The position numbers were made by a program, and so were the translations under genes. This document shows, in pieces, positions 28,950-40,077 of a stretch of DNA of 44,305 bases. The notes below the pieces were generated by a model, which was given only the letters and a program-made list of their open reading frames with translations, did not search any database and was not told the origin of the DNA. The first letter of the stretch is position 1. Each line of letters begins with the position of its first letter. This DNA is from Oculatella sp. LEGE 06141 (lineage in GTDB: Bacteria; Cyanobacteriota; Cyanobacteriia; Elainellales; Elainellaceae): contig NZ_JADEWO010000052.1 in the NCBI RefSeq assembly GCF_015207605.1, positions 1 through 44,305 on the forward strand, read 5' to 3'.

Positions 28950-29585
28950 ATGAGTGATACTACGGCATTCCTCAGCGGATGTGCCATTACGGGCATTGTG
29001 GCGGTGTTGTTGCTGGGTGGGGGGTTCGCTGTTGATGGATACAGGCGATCGCCTCCGCCTCAATCGATGCCGACAGTGCCCGACTTGCCGCCTGTACCCG
29101 TACCACCCAGTCCCAACTTTGATCAACCAACTGTTCAAGAACGAGCCTTAGAGCGGGAGTTGGAGCAGCAAAGAGACGAAGCTGAACGGCTGAAGAATCA
29201 AATCGAGAAACAGCAGAATGACATTCAAGGGCTAACCACACAGATTCAAGAGCAGCAACGTTTAATTCATGAAATGTCGGCGCAGGTAGATGTGATGTCG
29301 CAGCGGAGCCGCATAGCTCCTGCGGTAGAGCAGCCCGACCGATTTCAAACAGTGACGCTGATTGCAGTAGGCGTTACGCTGCTAGTCGTTCTGCTGGGTG
29401 GTGGCATTATTTTGGTGGCGGTCATTGTTTTACTGGTGCAGGCACAATCGCAACGTCGCCCATCGCGCAGTATGCCGCCGATTATTCATCACATTCAAAC
29501 GCCCTACGGTTTCCCCAATCAAGAGTTTTTGCCACCGTCGATCCGCACTCCCAGGCGAACGCGGCAAATTGACTACGAAGAATAG
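28950..29585 (+). CDS. Membrane protein with coiled coil (hypothetical)
   Basis: A 211-residue protein with hydrophobic segment ~8-28, a Pro-rich stretch (~34-55), a clear coiled coil (~62-120, heptads with LEREL, QRDEAERLKNQIEKQQ and IQEQQRLIHEM), a second and longer hydrophobic segment ~133-163, and a basic, Pro-rich tail with RTPRRTRQIDYEE. With two membrane spans the coiled coil would lie on the opposite face from both ends. I recognise no family. It stands alone between the groESL terminator and the superoxide dismutase gene. Confidence 0.75.
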   Translation: MSDTTAFLSGCAITGIVAVLLLGGGFAVDGYRRSPPPQSMPTVPDLPPVPVPPSPNFDQPTVQERALERELEQQRDEAERLKNQIEKQQNDIQGLTTQIQEQQRLIHEMSAQVDVMSQRSRIAPAVEQPDRFQTVTLIAVGVTLLVVLLGGGIILVAVIVLLVQAQSQRRPSRSMPPIIHHIQTPYGFPNQEFLPPSIRTPRRTRQIDYEE

Positions 29586-29945
29586 CTGATACGAAGAATA
29601 ACTGAATTGCCGAACTTCCTTCCCTGGTTCGATTCTGCATAGGCATGTCAACGCTACGGTATGACATGGCGGATCGGGTTTAATGTTGTGACCGAGGGCA
29701 TATCTGAGCGGCTGTTTGGCAGGTAGTCTGTGGTGTATGCAGGCACCTGCCGATCTCCTTGACCTCCTATTGAAGGCAGTTCAGGCCGAGCTAAGTGACA
29801 TTGGCTGGCGACAAAGACCTCTCAAATCTTCCTTTTACCTCCGACGTTTAAACCTGTCCCCATCCGGTAACGCACCGTGGTTTGAGGCTAATTCTCGATC
29901 CTGCCTCGCTGTGCTATGCCGATCGTTGTTGTGAGATATGAACCT
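29586..29945. other. Gene-free stretch with one hairpin
   Basis: No ORF of merit. CATGTCA / TGACATG (29644-29650, 29662-29668) forms a seven-base stem with an 11-base loop, no T-run. A GGTTCGATTC motif at about 29626 resembles a tRNA T-arm but no cloverleaf can be built around it. Confidence 0.5.
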
Positions 29946-30737
29946 ATGCGACAGTTTGTGAGATTAATGCGGCGATCGCTTCGCCCTCTAGTGTTGGGTA
30001 GTGCTGTACTGGTATTGCTGATGTCGGTACAAGCTGTTACGCCTGCCCAGCAGCCCACCCCAGCTCAAACGACCCCTCTGGCTCAAACGACTGCTCCCAG
30101 TGCAGAACTCAGCGCGGCTCCGGCTGAATTGCCTCCCCTTCCTTACCCCTATGACGCATTAGAGCCGACCATCGACGCGCAAACAATGCAACTGCACCAT
30201 GATGAGCACCATGCCACCTATGTTGAAAACTTCAATGAGGCTCTAGCCGACTATCCTGATTTACAAAGCAGAAGCGTTGAAGATTTGCTGCGAAACCTGG
30301 ACGATTTGCCAGACGATATTCAAACCAAGGTTCGCAATAATGGAGGCGGCCACGTTAACCACGCCATGTTCTGGGAAATTATGAGTCCTGATGGTGGTGG
30401 TGAGCCAACGGGTGCCCTTGCTGCACAAATTAACCAGACCTTTGGAAGCTTTTCTGAGTTTCAATCAGCATTTGAGCAAGCTGGAGCCGATCGGTTTGGC
30501 AGCGGTTGGGTGTGGCTGATCGTAAATAACAGCGGCACACTCGAAATTGTGAGTACCGCCAACCAGGACACCCCACTAATGTTAGGGTTTTATCCCATCA
30601 TGGGTAACGATGTGTGGGAACACGCCTATTATCTCAACTATCAAAACCGCAGAGCAGAATATTTGAGCGCCTGGTGGAATGTGGTCAACTGGCCTGAAAT
30701 CAGCAACCGCTTTGAACAAGCCAGTCAGGACCGCTAA
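29946..30737 (+). CDS. sodA: Exported manganese superoxide dismutase
   Basis: Converts superoxide to oxygen and peroxide. From ATG 29946 the 263-residue protein opens with [14 protein letters not shown] and a hydrophobic core, a signal peptide or anchor (an ATG at 29916 would add ten residues and spoil the short basic start). A Gln/Thr/Ala linker precedes the SOD domain, which starts at [12 protein letters not shown]. Metal ligands are visible in [21 protein letters not shown] and DVWEHAYY. Gly in GGGHVNH with Gln in NQDTP favours Mn over Fe. It should act in the periplasm or thylakoid lumen. Confidence 0.9.
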   Translation: MRQFVRLMRRSLRPLVLGSAVLVLLMSVQAVTPAQQPTPAQTTPLAQTTAPSAELSAAPAELPPLPYPYDALEPTIDAQTMQLHHDEHHATYVENFNEALADYPDLQSRSVEDLLRNLDDLPDDIQTKVRNNGGGHVNHAMFWEIMSPDGGGEPTGALAAQINQTFGSFSEFQSAFEQAGADRFGSGWVWLIVNNSGTLEIVSTANQDTPLMLGFYPIMGNDVWEHAYYLNYQNRRAEYLSAWWNVVNWPEISNRFEQASQDR

Positions 30738-30763
30738 CGCTGGCACTGGCGCATAAGCCAAGC

Positions 30764-30800
30764 AGAGGCTCTGGAAAATTTGGCGGTTATCAGAGCCTCT
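30764..30800 (+). terminator. Hairpin after sodA, possible terminator
   Basis: A perfect ten-base stem AGAGGCTCTG / CAGAGCCTCT (30764-30773, 30791-30800) begins 27 bases after the stop, with a 17-base loop. It lacks a T-run, so termination would be inefficient or factor-dependent. Confidence 0.45.
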
Positions 30801-30978
30801 CTAGCTGCATTACTAGCTATAATTGCCAGGCTGTATTAGAAAAATGCCTGCTTGACGATTAAGGAGAATAATCAGTAATGCTCTGGTTATATTAGATGAG
30901 CTAATTTCACAAAACTTTATTCTGTTTATCAGGTATCTTATACTACGCAGAGTATGGCTAATTAAGGAGCTTGAATGC

Positions 30979-31890
30979 ATGTCGGAGGCACAGAAGCCCC
31001 TGACAGTACCAAAGGAGTTGTTGGGTCCGCCAGGTGATTTTAATCCCACCCTGTTGATGTTTTTGGCATCAGTGGTGTTAGCGATCTTGTCAACCTTAGG
31101 CTACTGGCGCTGGCACTGGGTGGATTGGTGTTGCTTCATGATCAACGTTATCGCTCTGCACATGGTGGGAACGGTCATTCACGATGCGTCCCATAATGTT
31201 GCTCATCGCGATCGCCTCGTCAACGCTATCCTGGGGCATGGCAGCGCTTTAATGTTGGGCTTTTCCTTTCCGGTATTTACGCGGGTGCATATGCAACATC
31301 ACGCTAACGTGAACGACCCGCAAAACGATCCTGACCATTTTGTTTCAACGGGTGGGCCGCTATGGCTTATTGCTGCTCGGTTTTTCTATCACGAAATTTT
31401 CTTCTTTAAGCGTCAGTTGTGGCGCAAGTACGAATTGCTGGAATGGCTTCTCGCCCGGTTGGCGGTCGCTTCGATTGTGATTGTGGCGCTCCACTACGGT
31501 TTTATTGGCTATCTTTTTAACTTCTGGTTTTCTCCGGCTCTGGTGGTGGGTTTGGCCTTGGGTTTATTTTTTGACTACTTGCCCCACCGTCCATTCAAAG
31601 AGCGCGATCGCTGGAAGAATGCCAGAGTTTATCCCAGCCCCATTTTGAACTGGATGATTATGGGACAAAACTATCATCTGATTCATCACCTATGGCCGTC
31701 GATTCCCTGGTATAACTACCAAACGGCGTATCGGGCAACTCGCCCCTTACTCGATGAAAAGGGATGCCACCAAACGCTGGGGCTGCTTCAAGGCAAAGAC
31801 TTCTTTAGCTTTGTTTATGATGTGTTTCTGGGAATTCGACTGCATCGACATCCTGCACAGCCAAGGGGTTCAGACAAGCTCAATCTCTAG
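30979..31890 (+). CDS. crtR: Beta-carotene hydroxylase
   Basis: A 303-residue membrane di-iron enzyme that adds hydroxyl groups to beta-carotene rings, giving zeaxanthin (and acting on myxoxanthophyll precursors in some species). Its histidine boxes are HDASHN (~68-73), HMQHH (~104-108) and HLIHH (~232-237), in the fatty-acid-desaturase-like fold, with several hydrophobic spans between. The sequence VPKELLGPPGDFNP at the start and DYLPHRPFKERDRW are, from memory, characteristic of cyanobacterial CrtR rather than lipid desaturases. GGAG lies about ten bases before the ATG. Confidence 0.92.
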   Translation: MSEAQKPLTVPKELLGPPGDFNPTLLMFLASVVLAILSTLGYWRWHWVDWCCFMINVIALHMVGTVIHDASHNVAHRDRLVNAILGHGSALMLGFSFPVFTRVHMQHHANVNDPQNDPDHFVSTGGPLWLIAARFFYHEIFFFKRQLWRKYELLEWLLARLAVASIVIVALHYGFIGYLFNFWFSPALVVGLALGLFFDYLPHRPFKERDRWKNARVYPSPILNWMIMGQNYHLIHHLWPSIPWYNYQTAYRATRPLLDEKGCHQTLGLLQGKDFFSFVYDVFLGIRLHRHPAQPRGSDKLNL

Positions 31891-31919
31891 CTGCGATCGC
31901 CAACTTCACACACTACAGC

Positions 31920-31945
31920 GCAAAGCCTCCAACCGTGAGGCTTTG
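31920..31945 (+). terminator. Likely crtR terminator
   Basis: GCAAAGCCTC / GAGGCTTTG(T) with a seven-base loop, about 30 bases after the crtR stop. The T-run is short (TTTGT within the stem end), so it is a moderate call. Confidence 0.55.
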
Positions 31946-32016
31946 TCGCTCAAGTCATTCTCTAAGCTGTGTCGAGCAGGATGCCAGGAAGCCAATGAAT
32001 TGAAGCGTTGTTTCCC

Positions 32017-32538
32017 TTAATACTGCCACCTTGAGGGGGTAGCTTCAGAGAACTGTCGGCCAAACTGCTCTCGCGTCATCTGCCCACGGGAGAGGGGGGC
32101 ATAACCGTCCAACGGATCTGGAGCGGGAGGAGAGGCAGACGCCTCAACTGGCAAAACATGGCGCACCCAATGCACCACTTCGTCGAAGTCGATTGGCTTA
32201 CGGATGAGTCCGTTTGCGCCGCAGTCCAATGCGTCTTCAGGACTGGGTTGCGTGTATCCGGTAACGAGAATGATAGGGATAGGTGGCAGATCCGGATTCT
32301 GCCGGATGCGTTGAGTGACTTCATAGCCGCTCATCTCCGGCATCATTACATCTAGCAAAATGAGGTCGGGTGGGTTTTCTTCTACTTTTGCCAGGGCAGC
32401 AGAACCGCTGTCGGCAACGTCCACCTGATATCCCATCTCCTCTAATAGGGTTTGTAGCAGAAATGAATTGTCGATCAGGTCATCGACGACTAATATGCGA
32501 TCGCTCGCACGATTTGATGCAGGATGAGAAACGTTCAT
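32017..32538 (-). CDS. Single-domain response regulator
   Basis: A 173-residue protein with one CheY-like receiver domain (~14-130) and no output domain. The phosphorylation site is Asp 63 in LILLDVMMPE; the acidic pair Asp 19-Asp 20, Thr 93 and Lys 114 (IRKPID) complete the active site, so it should be phosphorylatable. The last ~40 residues (Pro/Ser-rich, then SRGQMTREQFGRQF) are unassigned. No kinase is adjacent; the PAS kinase 14 kb away is not evidently its partner. Confidence 0.9.
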   Translation of the reverse strand: MNVSHPASNRASDRILVVDDLIDNSFLLQTLLEEMGYQVDVADSGSAALAKVEENPPDLILLDVMMPEMSGYEVTQRIRQNPDLPPIPIILVTGYTQPSPEDALDCGANGLIRKPIDFDEVVHWVRHVLPVEASASPPAPDPLDGYAPLSRGQMTREQFGRQFSEATPSRWQY

Positions 32539-33060
32539 CGCTCGATGGAGATGGTTGAACTCGGGTAGTTCTATCGTCTCTTTGCTACTAGAAAAACAGC
32601 ATCAACCCGAAGAGACATTTTAGACACCTTTGCGGCTTTCCCTCTATACTGGTGGCGCTTCTAAGGATGGTTTAAAGGTGCTGGATGCAACTCGAACGGC
32701 TCCCCAATCTACCTGGTGGGGCGAATGGGTCAAATGCATCGCTGGTTCAGGCAACCTCTGGGAGACTCTGAAAAATCGGCTCGGAGGTTCATAAGGTTGA
32801 GGGTGTAGCACTTGCGGCAAGCCAGGAGAGGCGGTTCGAGTGACATATCTGCTACCTGTTAAACCATTCTCTTCACGAGACGACTCCGAGCAGCACCTCA
32901 TTTCAGTGGTGCAAGCAGGCCAACTTTACTGCCGTTTTGCTACGTGTCTAGAATTAGTGCACCCCAAGGCGCTTGACGGCAAATTCGACAGTGTCCTCAC
33001 ATACCACTGGAGCAACTTTAGCTATAGATTTGATAGTCTAGCCTTAATCCGTTGTGGAAG
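32539..33060. other. 522-base gap upstream of guaB3, unexplained
   Basis: No ORF with codon bias or a ribosome site is convincing; an 85-codon minus-strand frame (32644-32901) lacks both. A small hairpin GCACC/GGTGC (32893-32912) is present. The length is large for a simple promoter, so a small RNA or long leader is possible, but I cannot name one. Confidence 0.4.
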
Positions 33061-34233
33061 ATGAGAAGCGTGGACATTCAAATTGGCAGGGGCAAGTCTG
33101 CCCGTAGAGCGTACGGAATTGATGAAATAGCACTCGTTCCTGGTCAGCGGACTCTAGATCCGAGCCTGGCGGATACGCGCTGGCGCATTGGTGGAGTGGA
33201 GCGTGACATCCCCATTATTGCCAGCGCAATGGATGGAGTGGTTGATGTACGGATGGCGGTAGCGCTCTCGCAACTGGGCGCAATGGGCGTGCTGAACCTG
33301 GAAGGCATTCAGACTCGCTATGACGACCCTGAGCCTGTGCTCGATCGCATCGCATCAGTGGATAAAACAGAGTTTGTGCCGCTCATGCAGGAGCTGTATG
33401 CGGAGCCCATTAAACCCGAGTTGATTGAACGACGCGTTCGGGAGATTAAAGAGCAAGGCGGCATTGCAGCGGTTAGCGCAACACCTGCTGGCGCAACTAA
33501 ATATGGTTCTGTGGTAGCCAAAGCTGGGGCAGATTTGTTCTTTGTACAAGCGACCGTTGTTTCAACAGCACACCTGTCGCCTGAATCAGTAACACCACTT
33601 GATCTAGCCGAATTCTGTCAATCGATGCCCATTCCAGTGGTGTTAGGAAATTGTGTGACCTATGAAGTGGCGCTCAACCTGATGAAAGCTGGAGCCGCAG
33701 CCGTCCTGGTGGGCATTGGGCCAGGGGCAGCCTGTACTTCCAGGGGAGTGCTGGGTGTGGGCTTACCACAGGCAACGGCGGTGGCGGATTGCGCCGCTGC
33801 CCGCGAAGATTACTACCGCGAAACGGGCAATTATGTTCCAGTCATTGCTGATGGTGGATTAATTACAGGTGGCGATATTTGTAAATGCATTGCCTGTGGT
33901 GCAGACGGGGTGATGATTGGTTCGCCGTTTGCCAGAGCAAAGGAAGCGCCCGGTCGAGGGTTTCATTGGGGAATGGCGACCCCCAGTCCGGTGTTGCCGC
34001 GCGGCACTCGGATTCGGGTTGGCACGACAGGCACGCTAGAACAAATTCTACGCGGCCCCGCTCAGTTAGATGATGGCACTCACAATTTCTTAGGCGCGTT
34101 GAAGACCAGCATGGGAACCCTCGGTGCTAAAGATATTCGCGAGATGCAGCAAGTTGAGGTAGTGATTGCACCATCGCTGTTAACTGAGGGTAAGGTGTAC
34201 CAGAAAGCGCAGCAGTTAGGGATGGGTAAGTAA
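33061..34233 (+). CDS. guaB3: GuaB3-family IMP dehydrogenase-related protein
   Basis: A TIM-barrel enzyme of the IMP dehydrogenase/GMP reductase superfamily, without CBS domains, about 390 residues as in other GuaB3 proteins. It shows GRGKSARRAYGIDEIALVPG at the start, the catalytic-loop cysteine near residue 225 in GPGAACTSRG, and the phosphate-binding IADGGLITGGD. Whether it makes XMP from IMP or has another purine role is best left to family studies, though IMP dehydrogenase activity is likely. ATG 33061 is used; GTG 33070, preceded by GGAAGATGAGAAG, aligns better with the family start and may be the true one. Confidence 0.9.
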   Translation: MRSVDIQIGRGKSARRAYGIDEIALVPGQRTLDPSLADTRWRIGGVERDIPIIASAMDGVVDVRMAVALSQLGAMGVLNLEGIQTRYDDPEPVLDRIASVDKTEFVPLMQELYAEPIKPELIERRVREIKEQGGIAAVSATPAGATKYGSVVAKAGADLFFVQATVVSTAHLSPESVTPLDLAEFCQSMPIPVVLGNCVTYEVALNLMKAGAAAVLVGIGPGAACTSRGVLGVGLPQATAVADCAAAREDYYRETGNYVPVIADGGLITGGDICKCIACGADGVMIGSPFARAKEAPGRGFHWGMATPSPVLPRGTRIRVGTTGTLEQILRGPAQLDDGTHNFLGALKTSMGTLGAKDIREMQQVEVVIAPSLLTEGKVYQKAQQLGMGK

Positions 34234-34609
34234 GTTACAGGAGCAGTTGGGCGATCGCGTCACCTGAGCAGCATTGCGAACCAACGTGATCCCCAACTCT
34301 CGACTGTCGCCTCACCCAGTGGCGATCGCTCCCTGTAAGCGTGTCCATTTGCATTTATAGCACCCAAATTAACTACACCATTAACTACACCTGGTTTGTG
34401 TTGGCCTGTTGACACGATCTCAGCCCTGGGATCGTTGTTGCAGGCTTTGTCTTTCTGCCTATAAAGAGAGTGAAGATGCAAAGAACCGCATCGAGTCAGA
34501 TTGAGCTGATTCGTCACAATTCGATTTCCTCTTAGTCATGGTGTGCTGGGTAATGCAGGCAATCTGCGGTGTACAGGTATAATTACCTTTTTGGGGCGCT
34601 TCTCAAGGC
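34234..34609 (+). other. Gap between guaB3 and sucC with a sucC -10 box
   Basis: No ORF of merit. A stem ACGATC/GATCGT around a CAGCCCTG loop (about 34412-34433), followed by TGTT, may terminate guaB3. A consensus TATAAT at 34578-34583, 27 bases before the sucC ATG, is a good -10 box, though no strong -35 precedes it. The Yfr1 small RNA, often near guaB in cyanobacteria, was looked for by its ACTCCTCACAC core and not found. Confidence 0.5.
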
Positions 34610-35764
34610 ATGGATTTGTTAGAGTATCAGGCAAAACAACTTTTTAGTCAGACGGGCATTCCGGTTTTGCCCTCTCAATGTATTGACCATCCCAAGGATC
34701 TTAAAGATCTGAAGATTCCTTACCCGGTTGTCTTGAAGTCACAGGTGTTGACGGGCGGGCGCGGTAAAGCGGGTGGCATCAAATTTGTGGAGAACACTAT
34801 TGATGCCGTGGCAGCCGCCCAGACTATTTTTCATCTGCCCATTATGGGTAAGTATCCCGAAGTGTTGCTGGCGGAAGCTAAGTATGATGCCGAGCAAGAG
34901 TTTTATCTGGCTGTAGCACTCGATCGCTCGGCGCGTTGCCCTGTTTTGTTAGGCTCGCAACGGGGCGGTATTGAAATTGAGTCTAACCTGAAGCATTTGC
35001 ATCAGGTGGCGGTTGATCAGGAGTTCTCGCTGTTTTACGCTCGGCGGTTAGCGCTGAAGATGGGGCTAAAGGGGATGCTGATCCAGACCGTTAGCTCCAT
35101 GATTGAGAAAATGTATCGGCTGTTTATCCAGAAAGATCTGGATTTAGTTGAAATCAATCCGCTGGCGGTTAGCTTCAGTGGCGAACTGATGGCGTTAGAC
35201 GGTAAGGTGACGGCCAATGATGATGCGTTGGGTCGCCATGCCGACCTAGCCGATTTGGTAACCAAGATTCCTACCCATTCCCCCGACAGCGAAACTCAGC
35301 CGTCATTTCCTGGTATGGAACTGGTTGAACTCGACGGTACGATTGCCATTTTGGGCAATGGTGCCGGGTTAACCATGACCACAATTGACCTGGTGAAGGC
35401 GGCTGGCGGTAAACCGGGGCTTTTCTTAAATGTCTGCGGCGAAAATCGTCATGACTGCCCGCCAACTCTGATGCAAGAGCGAATTGAGTATGGCCTGGAT
35501 CGGGTGAGCCAGTCGCGGGATGTGAAGGTTGTTTTGGTCAACCTGTGGTGTAATGTGATTGCCTGCGATGAAGTGGCGACAACGATTGCCAGCTACTTTG
35601 AACGGCGATCGCAACACAATTCTCTGCCTCGCTATGTCATCAGGCTATTGGGCAGGGAGTTGGAATCAGCCCGGGAGATTTTGACCGCAGTAGAGATTTT
35701 TGTCACTGACGATTTAGATACGGCCATTGACCAGGCTGTTTCAACGGCTTCCTCCAAACGCTAA
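34610..35764 (+). CDS. sucC: Succinate-CoA ligase subunit beta
   Basis: With SucD it interconverts succinyl-CoA and succinate with nucleotide phosphorylation. The 384-residue protein has the ATP-grasp start MDLLEYQAKQLFSQTGIPVLP, the KSQVLTGGRGKAGGI loop, and DLVEINPLAV for metal binding. The C-terminal CoA-ligase domain deviates from the E. coli pattern: FLNVCGENRHD (about 272-282) stands where FLDVGGGA is expected, and NLWCNV (~310) where NIFGGI is expected. The deviation may be normal for cyanobacteria. sucD follows after 86 bases. Confidence 0.9.
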   Translation: MDLLEYQAKQLFSQTGIPVLPSQCIDHPKDLKDLKIPYPVVLKSQVLTGGRGKAGGIKFVENTIDAVAAAQTIFHLPIMGKYPEVLLAEAKYDAEQEFYLAVALDRSARCPVLLGSQRGGIEIESNLKHLHQVAVDQEFSLFYARRLALKMGLKGMLIQTVSSMIEKMYRLFIQKDLDLVEINPLAVSFSGELMALDGKVTANDDALGRHADLADLVTKIPTHSPDSETQPSFPGMELVELDGTIAILGNGAGLTMTTIDLVKAAGGKPGLFLNVCGENRHDCPPTLMQERIEYGLDRVSQSRDVKVVLVNLWCNVIACDEVATTIASYFERRSQHNSLPRYVIRLLGRELESAREILTAVEIFVTDDLDTAIDQAVSTASSKR

Positions 35765-35850
35765 ACGTTGATGGTTATTTGAGATGCGGTTCACCGTCTT
35801 TTCTTCGATTGATATGACTCGCATAGGACTTGCAATAGGCTGAATCTTAG

Positions 35851-36789
35851 ATGAACTTTACCTCAGACAGCAAAATATTAGTGCAGGGGATAGTGGAACC
35901 GTTAGGGGCGCTGTTTGCTCCGCTAATGCAGTCCTACGGTACCCAGGTTGTGGCGGGTGTTAGCCCTGGACACGGCGGGCAAAAGCATCAGGGCATTGCC
36001 GTTTTTGACATGGTAGAGCAGGCGCTCTCCAAGACGGGAACGGTGGATGCAACCGTCATTTTTGTTGACCCCTATGAAGTGCTGGATGCGGCACTAGAGG
36101 CGATCGCGGCTGGCATCCGGCACATTGTGATTATTACAGCGGGTGTGCCGCCTATGGATATGGTTCATCTGGTTCGCAAGGCCGAGGCCACTGAAACGCT
36201 GCTAGTGGGGCCAAATTCACCGGGCATCATTGTGCCGGGGCAGATTCTATTGGGCATTCATCCGGCTGAGTTTTATACTCCCGGTTCCATTGGTCTAATT
36301 AGCCGTAGCGGTACGCTGACCTACGAAATTGCCAGAGAGTTAACCCGTGCCGGGTTCGGGCAGTCGATTGGGGTAGGCATTGGTGGCGATCGCATCGTCG
36401 GGTCGTCGTTCCAACAGTGGCTCCAAATTTTGGATGAGGATGAGCCAACAGAAGCGATCGTTCTGGTTGGTGAAATTGGTGGCGATAGCGAAGAGGTGGC
36501 AGCTCACTACATTGCAGAGGCGATCGATAAACCCGTGGTTGCGTATATTGCGGGTCGCACGGCTCCAAAAGGGCAGATCATGGGTCACGCCGGAGCTATC
36601 ATTGCCTCGCAAATTGCCGGACTTGGAGCCGACATTGGCACAGCAGAAAGCAAAATGGCTGCATTCAAACAGGCCAAAATTCCTGTAGCAAAACGTCCAT
36701 CTGATATTCCTGACCTGATTAAGAAGGCGCTTCAACCGAGCAAGCGCAAGTCGCAGAGTGGAAGTAGAGCCAGCAAGGAAAAAGAATGA
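35851..36789 (+). CDS. sucD: Succinate-CoA ligase subunit alpha
   Basis: The CoA-binding subunit that carries the phosphohistidine intermediate. Of 312 residues, His 246 in GHAGAI aligns with the phosphohistidine of E. coli SucD. GPNSPGIIVPG, GLISRSGTLTYE and GIGGDRIVGSSF are conserved family segments. The C-terminal ~20 residues are a Lys/Ser-rich extension. It shares a transcription unit with sucC and converges on the alpha/beta hydrolase gene without an obvious terminator. Confidence 0.95.
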   Translation: MNFTSDSKILVQGIVEPLGALFAPLMQSYGTQVVAGVSPGHGGQKHQGIAVFDMVEQALSKTGTVDATVIFVDPYEVLDAALEAIAAGIRHIVIITAGVPPMDMVHLVRKAEATETLLVGPNSPGIIVPGQILLGIHPAEFYTPGSIGLISRSGTLTYEIARELTRAGFGQSIGVGIGGDRIVGSSFQQWLQILDEDEPTEAIVLVGEIGGDSEEVAAHYIAEAIDKPVVAYIAGRTAPKGQIMGHAGAIIASQIAGLGADIGTAESKMAAFKQAKIPVAKRPSDIPDLIKKALQPSKRKSQSGSRASKEKE

Positions 36790-36872
36790 GGTGCCAGAAA
36801 TCTAGAGCAGATAGGTAATTGATGGATTGCACCTCAGCAAGCGACTGGTATGACTGGCTATCCTCTCGATCT

Positions 36873-37793
36873 TCAGTCTGTTTCCGGTTCCTGGTGGTAA
36901 CGGAGGTGAGATTGCAGCAGACCAATGACGAGTTCAGGGGTTTCCAGGTGCGGCAGCACGCCTGAGTTGGGAATCGTATGAAAGGCTTTGATCGGTCGTG
37001 GATTGAGTTTGCTCAGCCGTTGCCCGGTTTTGAGCGTACTAAACCAGGCTTTGTCGCCCCACAGCATCACAGTGGGCACGGTTAGTGTTTCCATATACAG
37101 CGCCAGGTCAAAGCAGAGATTGCCTTTGAGTGAGGCCAGTGCGGCATATTCGGCGTTGAGCTGTTGGGCTGAGGCGACATAGGCCGCAACCATCTCGTCG
37201 GTAATGCGCGATCGCTCGGCAAACAAAAACTGTTGCAAGAAGCTGCGTACTGCCGTTTCGTTGGCGGCTCCGGCACCGTATAGCAGGCGATCGAGTCCGG
37301 GAATTCCGGCAAGCTGAGCGGCAATGCCCCGGCTATAATCTGAACCAAAGTCACCATATCCCGAAGGACAAACCAAATATAACTGTTGAAACAGATCGGG
37401 GCGCTGAGTGGCTAAGCGAAGCGTAATTCCGGCTGTCAGGGAAGATGCAACCACGGTAGCGGGTTTGCTGCCTGTGCCTTCGATTAGTTCTGTCAACATC
37501 AGCAGATAATCGTCGATCTGGTAGTCGCGCACCGGATGGGTAGACTGCCCCCAACCAATCAAATCAGGCGCAATCACCCGGAAGGCTGGGGCAAAGGCAG
37601 GATACACCTTCGACCATTCGTAGGCAGAAGAGCCTCCACCTAAACTGTGTAAAAAAATGAGCGGTGGATATGGCTCTTGTTCGTTTCCGGTACGCCAGGG
37701 GGCTGAGGTTGGCGTGTAATAAGCCATCACTCCCAGGGATGTGCGGATGACGTGTTGCCCAAAACCGGGCGGCTGAAATTGCAACATAATCAA
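36873..37793 (-). CDS. Alpha/beta hydrolase
   Basis: A 306-residue hydrolase-fold protein. LIFLHSLGGGSSAYEW gives the oxyanion-hole region, VVASSLTAG the nucleophile elbow (Ser near 118, with Ala-Ser in place of the first Gly), and SGVLPHLETPE the catalytic His near the end. The acid is probably the Asp in LWGDKAWF. Substrate unknown; cyanobacteria carry many such proteins of undefined role. It lies downstream of enolase on the same strand but a terminator separates them. Confidence 0.87.
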   Translation of the reverse strand: MIMLQFQPPGFGQHVIRTSLGVMAYYTPTSAPWRTGNEQEPYPPLIFLHSLGGGSSAYEWSKVYPAFAPAFRVIAPDLIGWGQSTHPVRDYQIDDYLLMLTELIEGTGSKPATVVASSLTAGITLRLATQRPDLFQQLYLVCPSGYGDFGSDYSRGIAAQLAGIPGLDRLLYGAGAANETAVRSFLQQFLFAERSRITDEMVAAYVASAQQLNAEYAALASLKGNLCFDLALYMETLTVPTVMLWGDKAWFSTLKTGQRLSKLNPRPIKAFHTIPNSGVLPHLETPELVIGLLQSHLRYHQEPETD

Positions 37794-37905
37794 TCGTTTG
37801 CTTCAAGCAAATCACGCAATTCATGTCTAGTGTCCGGTGACTATTCAATTCTGGCAGTTTTCCTGCATCTACATTGGACTGAAACAGCGGCACGAACGGA
37901 ATGCT

Positions 37906-37943
37906 AAAACAAAAGAGGACTGGCAGTGATACCTGTCCTCTTG
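37906..37943 (-). terminator. Enolase terminator
   Basis: On the minus strand, AAGAGGACAGG / CC(A)GTCCTCTT forms a long stem around TATCACTG, followed by TTGTTTT. It starts about 35 bases after the enolase stop. Confidence 0.8.
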
Positions 37944-37977
37944 ATGAACTCAATTTTAGATCGAGCTGGGGATCTAA

Positions 37978-39623
<1,646 letters not shown>

Positions 39624-40058
39624 ATGCGATTGCTACACACCATGCTGCGCGTCGGCAACCTGGATGAGTCGCTCAAGTTTTATTGCGAGTTGCTCGGCAT
39701 GAAGCTGCTGCGCCAGAAAGATTATCCAGGTGGGAAGTTTACGCTAGCCTTTGTCGGCTATGGGGACGAGTCTGACCATACCGCACTGGAATTGACCTAC
39801 AACTGGGATCAAGATAGCTATACGCTGGGCGATGCTTATGGGCACATTGCGATCGGCGTTGATGATATTTATCAAACCTGTGAAATGATTCGCAGCCGGG
39901 GCGGTAAGGTGGTGCGTGAACCCGGCCCGATGAAACATGGTTCTACTGTAATTGCCTTTGTTGAAGATCCCAATGGTTACAAAGTTGAGCTAATTCAGCT
40001 TGGCACGCAGGGAACTACCACCATGTCTCAGGAGGCCACCCCCGCCGCCGCTCACTAA
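39624..40058 (+). CDS. gloA: Glyoxalase I (lactoylglutathione lyase)
   Basis: Turns the methylglyoxal-glutathione hemithioacetal into lactoylglutathione. The 144-residue protein has its four metal ligands at the same numbers as the E. coli enzyme: His 5 (LLHTML), Glu 56 (ALELTYNW), His 74 (YGHIAIGV) and Glu 122 (KVELIQLG), the short Ni-type form. The C-terminal ~17 residues ([14 protein letters not shown]) are a disordered extension. Its own promoter region precedes it. Confidence 0.95.
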   Translation: MRLLHTMLRVGNLDESLKFYCELLGMKLLRQKDYPGGKFTLAFVGYGDESDHTALELTYNWDQDSYTLGDAYGHIAIGVDDIYQTCEMIRSRGGKVVREPGPMKHGSTVIAFVEDPNGYKVELIQLGTQGTTTMSQEATPAAAH

Positions 40059-40077
40059 CCCTACCTGAGGACAAATA

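Noticed and set aside
29610-29660. tRNA-like GGTTCGATTC motif
   Set aside because: The flanking bases do not pair as a T-stem and no acceptor or anticodon stem can be drawn.
34234-34609. Possible Yfr1 small RNA next to guaB3
   Set aside because: The ACTCCTCACAC core is absent on both strands and trxA is not the neighbour.
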